Assembly (NCBI GenBank): GCA_902494375.1
Contig: CABUTL010000015.1
Span: forward strand, 1-13,710
Source: an uncultured Collinsella sp.
GTDB lineage: Bacteria > Actinomycetota > Coriobacteriia > Coriobacteriales > Coriobacteriaceae
Length of the DNA stretch: 13,710 nt
Direction of reading: 5' to 3'
The position numbers and the translations under genes are program-made. The stretch's first letter is position 1. Every line of letters starts with the position of its first letter. The notes under the pieces are model-generated. The model was not told the origin of the DNA. It did no database searches and worked only from the letters and a program-made list of their open reading frames with translations. Positions 1-5,351 of this stretch are shown here, one piece after another.

Positions 1-265
1 CCAGGCCATCGGGCATATCGGCCGGCAGCATCTCACCGTCCTCGGTCACCGAATACCAACCCAGCTTTTTATCGAACAGCACGCTGTCGCAAAAATCGGG
101 CGCAAGGATGTGACCGGCAAGACCGATCGTCACGCACTCCTCGCCCTTCCACTCAAAACGGTAGATGGCGGTGTTGTACACCTTGTCCTTTTTAGGCTTA
201 CCCGTGGACAGCCGCTCGGCGATCTGACGCGCGGCGTCGTTTTTCTCGGCGATGATGAGCTTCAA
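1..265 (-). CDS. topA: Type IA DNA topoisomerase, N-terminal 88 residues (partial, archaeal-like TopA)
   Basis: This is the start of a type IA topoisomerase, which relaxes negatively supercoiled DNA by single-strand passage. Only the first 88 codons are present; the rest lies beyond the left edge. No ATG fits, so I chose TTG at 263-265 because GGAG (272-275) lies 6 bases upstream and the protein then begins LKLIIAEKNDAARQIAERLS. That is the first strand and helix of a Toprim domain, with the acidic Glu in IAEKN, followed by IGLAGHILAPDF. From family knowledge, the IAEKNxAA...GHI pattern resembles archaeal topoisomerase I or TopB more than the usual bacterial TopA start (VIVESPAKAKTI). It lies 54 bases downstream of hypB in the same direction and is probably cotranscribed with it. 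The active-site Tyr is outside the window, so TopA versus TopB rests on the N-terminus only. Confidence 0.8.
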   Translation of the reverse strand, partial: MKLIIAEKNDAARQIAERLSTGKPKKDKVYNTAIYRFEWKGEECVTIGLAGHILAPDFCDSVLFDKKLGWYSVTEDGEMLPADMPDGL

Positions 266-319
266 AAGAGGCTCCTATCTCGTATCTCTGCGGCTACGCC
301 CGCCCGTATGGCGGCCGAC

Positions 320-1003
320 TTACGCCCTTGCTTGCTCAATCTGCCCGATGAGCCAATCGCACCAGGCATCCATGCCCTCGCCCTTGCGCGCGCTCACGGC
401 AAACCGCGGCGCCTGCGGATTGAGGTCATCGAGTGTCTTAGTATACCTATCCATGTCAAAATCGAAAGCCGGGGCCACATCGACCTTGTTGAGCAGCTGC
501 GCGCCGGCGTGTTGGAAGATGCCCGGGTACTTGATGGGCTTGTCGTCGCCCTCGGGCACCGAGAGGATCATGATGGACAGGTTCTCACCCAGGTCAAAGT
601 CGACCGGGCAGACCAGGTTGCCCACGTTTTCGATAAAGATGACGTCAATGTTTTCCAGACCCACAGCCTGGTCGAACGCGTCGACGGCCTCCATGATCAT
701 GTTGCCCTCGAGGTGGCACAGGCCGCCCGTGTTGATCTGGATGGCGGGCATGCCGGCTTCCTTCATGGTAATGGCGTCGACGTCCGAGGCGATGTCGCCC
801 TCGATGACGGCGCAACGCAGGCCCGCCTTGTCGCGCAGGCGCTCGTTGGTGCCCAGAATCGTAGTGGTCTTGCCCGAACCGGGGCTCGACAGCACATTGA
901 TCACATAGGTGTTTGTCTCTTTAAATCGCTGACGCAGCTGATCTGCCAGGCGCTCATTGCGCGACAGAATCGGCGATGCGATATCAATCGTTTTCTCGGC
1001 CAT
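320..1003 (-). CDS. hypB: Hydrogenase nickel incorporation GTPase HypB
   Basis: HypB is a cytoplasmic SIMIBI-class GTPase. With HypA it delivers Ni2+ to the large subunit of [NiFe] hydrogenase (in some species also to urease). Visible motifs in the 227-residue protein are the P-loop SPGSGKTT (40-47), the switch stretch EGDIASDVDA (68-77) and the base-specificity motif NKVD (172-175). The metal site is Cys96-His97 in GGLCHLEG plus Cys132 in NLVCPVD, matching the G-domain nickel/zinc site of the family. The N-terminal CxxCGC site of E. coli HypB and the His-rich stretch of some homologues are both absent, so this is the short form. Start: ATG at 1001-1003 has TAAGGAG (1012-1018) 8 bases upstream. 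An in-frame GTG at 1012 overlaps that ribosome site and is unlikely. It follows hypA after 55 bases. Confidence 0.95.
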   Translation of the reverse strand: MAEKTIDIASPILSRNERLADQLRQRFKETNTYVINVLSSPGSGKTTTILGTNERLRDKAGLRCAVIEGDIASDVDAITMKEAGMPAIQINTGGLCHLEGNMIMEAVDAFDQAVGLENIDVIFIENVGNLVCPVDFDLGENLSIMILSVPEGDDKPIKYPGIFQHAGAQLLNKVDVAPAFDFDMDRYTKTLDDLNPQAPRFAVSARKGEGMDAWCDWLIGQIEQARA

Positions 1004-1058
1004 ACTCGGCACTCCTTACTTTGGCCCCTTTATACCCCGTCACCAGATGGCTAGCGGG

Positions 1059-1415
1059 CTAATCGTCGGGGGTTTCGATTTCGATACTTGCGATGTCGAG
1101 CTCGCGGCCGTGCAGCAGGCGCACGTTGGCGCCGCCACATTGGGGGCAGCGGCAATGGAAACGGTCATGATCGAAGACCTCACCGCAGTCCAGACACTCG
1201 CTTTGTGGATGGACTTCCTCCACGGCAAGCTCGCAGCCGCGCGTGAGCGGGTCCTCGTCGCGGAACGTCTCCCACGCAAAGTCGAGCGCCTCGCGCACCA
1301 CCTCGGTCATATCCCCGATACGCAGCGTTACCAAAACGGCGCGCGAGGCCCCCGCCCCACGCGCCGCGCGAATCACTGTATCGAGTATGCCGTTGACAAT
1401 GCCAACCTCGTGCAT
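1059..1415 (-). CDS. hypA: Hydrogenase maturation nickel metallochaperone HypA
   Basis: HypA is a small cytoplasmic nickel-binding chaperone that works with HypB in [NiFe] hydrogenase maturation. The 118-residue protein has the normal family length. It begins Met-His-Glu, the conserved N-terminal nickel ligand set. It has the zinc site CLDC (Cys74, Cys77) and CPQC (Cys90, Cys93), with an extra Cys88 just before. The C-terminus closes with LHGRELDIASIEIE, typical of the family. The start lies only 6 bases after the tatC stop. Its ribosome site GAGGAG is formed by the last codons of tatC (GAC GAG GAG TAA), so translation is probably coupled to tatC. hypC, hypD, hypE, hypF and the hydrogenase structural genes are not in this window. 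Confidence 0.95.
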   Translation of the reverse strand: MHEVGIVNGILDTVIRAARGAGASRAVLVTLRIGDMTEVVREALDFAWETFRDEDPLTRGCELAVEEVHPQSECLDCGEVFDHDRFHCRCPQCGGANVRLLHGRELDIASIEIETPDD

Positions 1416-1421
1416 ACCGAT

Positions 1422-2213
1422 TTACTCCTCGTCGTCCTCATCGTCCGAGAACAGGTCCAGACGGCTCACGAACAGGCCCTCCTTGCCCTCGCGCGCGGTA
1501 ATGACCACACGGGCGATGGCAAGCGAAATCTCGTAGAGCGAGAGCAGGGCGCCGTACATGAGGCCCAGCGTAACGGGCGAGCCGTCGGGCGTAATCACAG
1601 CCGAGCCCACAAGCAGGCCAACGTATACGTAACGCCAGGCACTGCGGAAGGCCGCATAGGACACAATATGGAAGACGGACAGGTAAAAGATGATGAGCGG
1701 CAGCTCAAACGCCACACCAAAGCCGATCATAAAGAGCAGCTCCATGTTGACGTAGTTCTCCAGGTCGGGCAGCGCCGTGGCGACGGCCGAAGTTTCGCCG
1801 ATGAGCCACTCAAAGCCCGCAGGGATGATGATGAAGTAGCAGAAAATGGCGCCCAGGAAGAACAGCACAGTCGAGGCGAGCACCGTGGGCACGACCCACT
1901 TGCGCTCGTTGGGGCGAAGCGCCGGCAGGAAAAACGCCAAGATCTGCCAGATGATCATGGGCGTACACATGACCACAGCCATCTTGATGGCCAGCGAGAA
2001 GCGCAGGCCAAAGCCGCCGAGCGTGGTGGTGATGTAGAACTTACCATCCGGCACAAAGGAGCGGATGGGATCTTCCAGGATGTCGAGCACAACAGGCGTG
2101 GCGAAATACAGCACGATGGCTGCGGCAAACACCGAGACGACCACGATGGTCAGGCGGCGACGGAGCTCTCCCAGGTGATCGAAGAGCGGCATACGCGCAG
2201 GTCCGATAGGCAT
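1422..2213 (-). CDS. tatC: Sec-independent protein translocase subunit TatC
   Basis: TatC is the polytopic inner-membrane receptor for twin-arginine signal peptides. The 263-residue product has about six hydrophobic segments and the family signatures: FDHLGELRRRL near the N-terminus with the conserved Glu16, and FFLPALRPNERKW with Glu103, both in the signal-peptide binding surface. The C-terminal tail is acidic (SDDEDDEE). I chose the ATG at 2211-2213, which overlaps the stop of the upstream tatA/B-like gene (TAATG), a typical coupling arrangement. An internal ATG at residue 8 (MPLFDHLGEL) would give the more usual TatC N-terminus and cannot be excluded. The gene sits between the tatA/B-like gene and hypA in one apparent operon. 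Confidence 0.96.
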   Translation of the reverse strand: MPIGPARMPLFDHLGELRRRLTIVVVSVFAAAIVLYFATPVVLDILEDPIRSFVPDGKFYITTTLGGFGLRFSLAIKMAVVMCTPMIIWQILAFFLPALRPNERKWVVPTVLASTVLFFLGAIFCYFIIIPAGFEWLIGETSAVATALPDLENYVNMELLFMIGFGVAFELPLIIFYLSVFHIVSYAAFRSAWRYVYVGLLVGSAVITPDGSPVTLGLMYGALLSLYEISLAIARVVITAREGKEGLFVSRLDLFSDDEDDEE

Positions 2214-2791
2214 TACTCATCGCCTCCCTTCGGGGCGTCGGCGACAGCGGCATCGTCCTCGGCCTCGAGCTCGCGAGCGAGCTGGTCGACGACGGCCTTG
2301 CGCTTGCGGGGACGACGAGCGTAGAGGTCAGCCGTCGTGGGCTCTGCCGGCTCCGGCTCGGGTTCCGGCTCTGCAGCAGGCTCGGGCTCGGCAGGCTCGG
2401 CCTTGGCGGGCTCGGCGCCCTCGGCCTCATCGGCAGCACCTTCGCCCTCAGCAGCACCCTCGCTCGCGGCCTTCTCGGCGGCAAGGCGGGCACGGCGCTC
2501 GGCAAAGGTCTCCTTCTTTGCAGGCGCAGCCGTCTCGGCGGCATCCTCGTCCGCATCGGAATCGTCGTCGGTCGCAGCGGCCTTCTTGGGCTTGACCGGG
2601 GCCGACGCGGCCTCGCTCACCGGATCGATAATCTCGGACTGAACAACGGCCGTCATCTTTTCCTGCGTCTCGCGGAACTGACGGATGGCACGGCCGATCG
2701 TGCGGCCCATCTGCGGGAGCTTATCCGGGCCAAACAGCAAAAAGCCGAAGACCACGATGATCGCGAGCTCACCCTCTCCAATACCAAACAC
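2213..2791 (-). CDS. TatA/TatB family translocase subunit with long Ala/Glu/Pro tail
   Basis: This is a single-pass membrane partner of TatC. From the chosen start the 192-residue protein reads MFGIGEGELAIIVVFGFLLF, a short transmembrane helix, then FGPDKLPQMGRTIGRAIRQF, the hinge and amphipathic helix of the TatA/B fold. Residue 8 is Glu, which is typical of TatB (TatA usually has Gln), while the GPDKLP-GRTIG stretch reads like TatA. I therefore leave the subtype open. From about residue 70 the chain is low-complexity, rich in Ala, Glu and Pro with EPEP repeats, much longer than a minimal TatA. Start: GTG at 2789-2791 has GGAGG (2797-2801) 5 bases upstream. The longer in-frame ATG at 2836 would add 15 residues before the membrane helix and has no comparable support. 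tatC follows with a one-base overlap. Confidence 0.88.
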   Translation of the reverse strand: MFGIGEGELAIIVVFGFLLFGPDKLPQMGRTIGRAIRQFRETQEKMTAVVQSEIIDPVSEAASAPVKPKKAAATDDDSDADEDAAETAAPAKKETFAERRARLAAEKAASEGAAEGEGAADEAEGAEPAKAEPAEPEPAAEPEPEPEPAEPTTADLYARRPRKRKAVVDQLARELEAEDDAAVADAPKGGDE

Positions 2792-2866
2792 ACATACCTC
2801 CAAGGCTCGATGTGAGTCGAGCCCGCACCGCGCCATTCGGCCGGAACTCGTCTATTCATTCGGTCA

Positions 2867-2872
2867 AGTATA
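2867..2872 (-). promoter_or_regulatory. Candidate -10 box for the tat-hyp operon
   Basis: On the minus strand this reads TATACT inside CTATACTT, 75 bases upstream of the GTG start of the tatA/B-like gene. The same CTATACTT occurs upstream of the aminotransferase (4656-4663) and of gntR (9263-9270). No convincing -35 box is visible at 16-18 bases. Assigned by resemblance only. Confidence 0.35.
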
Positions 2873-2900
2873 GCGCCCGGACGCCAAAACGTCCGAGCGC
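2873..2900. other. Hairpin between the STAS gene and the tat operon
   Basis: GCGC and CGGACG pair with CGTCCG and GCGC around the loop CCAAAA, with one C/A mismatch in the stem. It lies between the STAS stop (2945) and the tat start and abuts the candidate -10 box. There is no U-run on either strand, so it could be a weak terminator for the STAS gene or a regulator site for tat. Confidence 0.45.
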
Positions 2901-2944
2901 ATCACAAACATATGCCAAACGGCACGCCCTTTTGGGGGCGAAGA

Positions 2945-3259
2945 TTATGCAGCAGTGATCGAAATCTCCTGGTCGACACCCAACAGCTGAACCACGCGCA
3001 TCACCGGGGGCTGCACATTGATGCAGCTAAAGCACTTGCCGTGGTCGACCGCGTGGTGCGCGGCGCCCACGAGCACGCCAATGCCCGTCGAGTCGATGTA
3101 GCTCACCTGGGCAAAATCGAGCTCAACGGCCTCAGTGGGCTGCTCGAGCGCCAGGTCGATGGCATTGCGCAGGCTATCGGCGTTAGAGATATCGATCTCG
3201 CCGGTTACCTTAATGGTGTAGAGCTCTGGCGTGGGGTTGGTGGAAATACCCAAATCCAT
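2945..3259 (-). CDS. STAS-domain protein, anti-sigma factor antagonist (SpoIIAA/RsbV-like)
   Basis: This 104-residue protein is a single STAS domain. Proteins of this type bind an anti-sigma kinase in partner-switching regulation and are inactivated by phosphorylation of a conserved Ser. The sequence shows the family pattern: VTGEIDISNADSLRNAI (18-34), then LDFAQVSYIDSTGIGVLVGA (47-66), where Ser57 in DSTG matches the phosphorylated Ser of SpoIIAA. Start: ATG at 3257-3259 with AAAGGAG 7 bases upstream. It follows the aminotransferase gene by 51 bases in the same direction and may be read with it. No anti-sigma kinase, phosphatase or sigma factor is nearby, so its partner must be elsewhere. 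The regulon cannot be deduced here. Confidence 0.9.
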   Translation of the reverse strand: MDLGISTNPTPELYTIKVTGEIDISNADSLRNAIDLALEQPTEAVELDFAQVSYIDSTGIGVLVGAAHHAVDHGKCFSCINVQPPVMRVVQLLGVDQEISITAA

Positions 3260-3310
3260 GTATACGCTCCTTTACGTATCGAAAGTGCGGATAGTACGGA
3301 AAGCCGCGCG

Positions 3311-4615
3311 TTAGGCGCGCTCGGCACGCGCAAGCTCGGCAGCGACAAGCTTAACGGCCAGCACCAGCACATCGAGCGCAGCCTCCAGGTCCTCGACCGT
3401 GGGATAGCTTGGCGCGATGCGGATGTTGGTGTCGCGCGGGTCCTTGCCATAGGGCCAGGTGGCACCGGCAGGCGTGAGCTTGACGCCCAGGTCGGCGCAA
3501 AGCGCGGCGACCTTCTGGGCCGAGCCCTCGGGACCATCGAAGCTTACAAAGTAGCCGCCGCGGGGGTGCGTCCAGGTGGCACAGCCCGTATCGCCCAAGC
3601 CCTCGGTGAGCTTGCGCTCGACGGCCTCAAAGCGCGGACGCAGGAACTCGGCATGCTTTTTCATGTGCTCCTTGACAGCCTCGATGCTGGGAAGGAAACG
3701 CACGTGACGCAGCTGGTTGAGCTTGTCGGCGCTGATGAGGCCTGCCTTCAGGCGCTTGGAGAACTCGGCGATGACCGCGGGGCTCGCACCGATAAAGCCG
3801 ATGCCGGCGCCCGGGAAGGTGATCTTGGACGTCGAGGCAAAGGCCACCACGCGGTCCTCGGTGCCCGCCGCGCGGGCAAGATCGAAGATGTTGGCGAGCT
3901 CGTCGGTCTCGTCGTACAGATCGTGCACGCAGTAAGCGTTGTCCCAGAAGATGCGGAAATCGGGCGCGGCCGTGGGCATCTCGACCAGGCGGCGCACAGT
4001 GTCCTCGCTAAAGGTGATGCCCGTGGGGTTGGAATACTTGGGCACGCACCAGATGCCCTTGATGGAGTCGTCGGCGGCAACGAGGCGCTCGATCTCGTCC
4101 ATGTCGGGGCCGTTGTCGGTCATCGCGACGGGGACGTTCTCGATGCCCAAGTCGGCGGTGATGCCAAAGTGGCGATCGTAGCCGGGAACGGGGCACAGGA
4201 ACTTGACCTTCTTGCCGTCGTGCGCGGCCTCGTAAGCCTCCCAAGGCTCGCTGCCGCACGAGCCACAGCGCCAGAACATGCCGGCGATGTCGTGCTCAAT
4301 CAGCAGGCTCGACGAACCCAGTACGAGCGTCTGCTCGGCGGGACAGCCCAGGAACTCCCCTGCCAACTTGCGTGCCGAGGGAATACCCTCAAAGCAGCCG
4401 TAGTTGGAGCAGTCGACGTTGCCATCGTGCAGATCGGCGTCGGCGTTGAGGATATCGAGCATGGGTCGAGAGATGTCCACCTGGGAGGGCGACGGCTTGC
4501 CGCGGGCCATGTCGAGCGCCAGGCCCTTGGCCTTGATCTCGGCGACCTCGGCTTTGAGTGCCTCGATAGCGGCATCGAGTTCGGTGGTTTCCATCTTCTG
4601 GTAGATCGTCTGCAT
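3311..4615 (-). CDS. Aspartate aminotransferase, AspT-like type Ic (PLP-dependent)
   Basis: This 434-residue protein is a fold-type I PLP aminotransferase of the subgroup exemplified by AspT of Corynebacterium glutamicum. It probably interconverts aspartate and 2-oxoglutarate with oxaloacetate and glutamate in the cytoplasm. Visible sites are ARGKPSPSQVDISRPMLD near the N-terminus, VPKYSNPTG (191-199), the PLP-ring Asp225 in FWDNAYCVHD, and the Schiff-base Lys264 in ASTSKITFPGAGIGF. Near the C-terminus NIRIAPSYP carries the substrate-carboxylate Arg. Start: ATG at 4613-4615 has AAAGG 8 bases upstream; a second ATG 7 codons later (METTELDAAI) is possible. Exact substrate cannot be settled from sequence. 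The STAS gene lies downstream; a small unknown gene is divergent upstream. Confidence 0.9.
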   Translation of the reverse strand: MQTIYQKMETTELDAAIEALKAEVAEIKAKGLALDMARGKPSPSQVDISRPMLDILNADADLHDGNVDCSNYGCFEGIPSARKLAGEFLGCPAEQTLVLGSSSLLIEHDIAGMFWRCGSCGSEPWEAYEAAHDGKKVKFLCPVPGYDRHFGITADLGIENVPVAMTDNGPDMDEIERLVAADDSIKGIWCVPKYSNPTGITFSEDTVRRLVEMPTAAPDFRIFWDNAYCVHDLYDETDELANIFDLARAAGTEDRVVAFASTSKITFPGAGIGFIGASPAVIAEFSKRLKAGLISADKLNQLRHVRFLPSIEAVKEHMKKHAEFLRPRFEAVERKLTEGLGDTGCATWTHPRGGYFVSFDGPEGSAQKVAALCADLGVKLTPAGATWPYGKDPRDTNIRIAPSYPTVEDLEAALDVLVLAVKLVAAELARAERA

Positions 4616-4656
4616 GGGTGCGACCTTTCGCGAAGCGGGACGTTGCAGTTCGTCTA

Positions 4657-4662
4657 AGTATA
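4657..4662 (-). promoter_or_regulatory. Candidate -10 box for the aminotransferase gene
   Basis: On the minus strand this reads TATACT within CTATACTT, 41 bases before the ATG at 4615. It repeats the octamer found upstream of the tat operon and of gntR. A -35 hexamer resembling TTGACA is not visible at standard spacing, so the assignment is tentative. Confidence 0.35.
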
Positions 4663-4764
4663 GACCGCCACCGCCGCAACGTTATGAAGCCGTGATAGAT
4701 TAAGTCCATCGCAATAAATTACGAATCGCCGCGCATGCCGGCGTGGGGCGCCCAAGGAGGCACT

Positions 4765-5019
4765 ATGGAGTATGGATCGTTCCAGGCCGAGGAATTCGGC
4801 GACTTGCAGCGCCTGGTCGACGGACTGTTTTACGACCGCCACGCCATCGACCGTCTGGACCTGATCGTACAGGCCGAAATCTTGGACCTGGCGCCCGATC
4901 TCATGGAGATCGTCAACCTGCTACCGCCCGGCTATTACGACCGCCAGTCACTTTGCGACCAGCTCAACTCCGCCTTGGCCGCCCACGGCTGGGGCGCCAT
5001 CTACGGCACCGTGGAATAA
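4765..5019 (+). CDS. Small acidic protein of unknown function (84 residues)
   Basis: I do not recognise this family. The ATG at 4765-4767 is preceded by a strong ribosome site, AAGGAGG, 4 bases upstream, which argues that it is a real gene. A further in-frame ATG at 4735 would place that ribosome site inside the coding region and is less likely. The protein is soluble-looking and rich in Asp, Leu and Tyr. It has no signal peptide, no Cys pair and no long hydrophobic stretch. It contains LDLIVQAEILDLAPDLMEIV, likely helical, then NLLPPGYYDRQSLCDQLNSA, which could be a helix-turn-helix-like or small binding fold. It is divergent from the aminotransferase and is followed by two hairpins (5065-5085 and 5099-5120) that would end its transcript. 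Confidence 0.72.
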   Translation: MEYGSFQAEEFGDLQRLVDGLFYDRHAIDRLDLIVQAEILDLAPDLMEIVNLLPPGYYDRQSLCDQLNSALAAHGWGAIYGTVE

Positions 5020-5064
5020 ACCTAGTCATTGGGGCCTGTGGTCAAAAAATAGCAAATATGAGTA

Positions 5065-5085
5065 CTGTTACTTTTTTAGTAACAG
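5065..5085. other. Perfect 8-bp hairpin with a T5 loop
   Basis: CTGTTACT (5065-5072) pairs with AGTAACAG (5078-5085) around TTTTT. It is followed by CGATTTTG rather than a clean U-run, so it may be an operator-like dyad or an upstream element to the terminator that begins 14 bases later. Confidence 0.5.
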
Positions 5086-5098
5086 CGATTTTGAATTA

Positions 5099-5120
5099 AA
5101 AAGGCCAGTCTTGGCCTTTT
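5099..5120 (+). terminator. Rho-independent terminator for the small plus-strand gene
   Basis: AAAAGGCCA (5099-5107) pairs perfectly with TGGCCTTTT (5112-5120) around the loop GTCT, ending in a T-run on the plus strand and preceded by an A-run. It lies 79 bases past the stop at 5019. The A-run also makes it usable in the other direction. Confidence 0.75.
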
Positions 5121-5222
5121 GTGCCCGGTTTTGGAAGGATGCATCGGCATTTTTCGTCCAGCCACGCAATCGTTAATGCACAGACAGAATAGATTTGTAC
5201 ATTATTTTTCGCGCCTAAAATG

Positions 5223-5261
5223 AAACGCCGTTTGTGACAGTACTCACAAACGGCGTTTTTT
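5223..5261. terminator. Strong bidirectional terminator downstream of nhaA
   Basis: AAACGCCGTTTGTGA (5223-5237) pairs over 15 bp with TCACAAACGGCGTTT (5244-5258) around CAGTAC. The plus strand continues to a six-T run (5256-5261); the minus strand continues as TTTCATTTT. It sits 91 bases past the nhaA stop on the minus strand and is convergent with the plus-strand small gene. Confidence 0.8.
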
Positions 5262-5351
5262 GGCCACTGGGGTGTCCGGCAGGTGGCAAGTACCACTCAA
5301 AACCGCGTTTTACACGCGCTCGAGCAGGCTCTGGCGTCTGTTTCTACGCGC

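Larger units (their letters stand above)
5039..5266. repeat. Inverted pair of a 33-base motif (TGGYCAAAAAA-N9-TGAGTACTGTYAC)
   Basis: The plus strand at 5039-5071 and the minus strand at 5266-5234 share two blocks, TGGYCAAAAAA and TGAGTACTGTYAC, separated by exactly 9 unconserved bases. In all, 24 of 33 positions agree. The two copies face each other across about 160 bases. Each second block forms part of a hairpin, but the two hairpins differ. This could be a dispersed intergenic repeat, the ends of a miniature element, or two sites for one DNA-binding protein. Confidence 0.65.
5020..5351. other. Gene-free intergenic region with hairpins and an inverted motif pair
   Basis: No supportable gene lies in these 332 bases between the small plus-strand gene and the end of nhaA. 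The region is locally AT-rich and holds three hairpins (5065-5085, 5099-5120, 5223-5258). It also holds two inverted copies of a 33-base motif at 5039-5071 and 5234-5266. The 5121-5222 interior shows no clear motif. The minus-strand frame across 5096-5296 runs through both terminators and is not credible. Confidence 0.7.

Noticed and set aside
957..2324. Plus-strand open frame of 455 codons
   Set aside because: It is antisense to hypA, tatC and parts of hypB and the tatA/B gene, all of which have clear family motifs.
2912..4657. Long plus-strand open frame of 581 codons
   Set aside because: It lies antisense to the aminotransferase and STAS genes, has no recognisable domain and no ribosome site, and spans an intergenic gap. 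GC-rich third-position bias explains its openness.
5096..5296. Minus-strand open frame of 66 codons with a CxxC pair
   Set aside because: It reads through two terminator hairpins and lacks a ribosome site. The CxxC pair (CEYCHKRR) comes from the terminator sequence itself.
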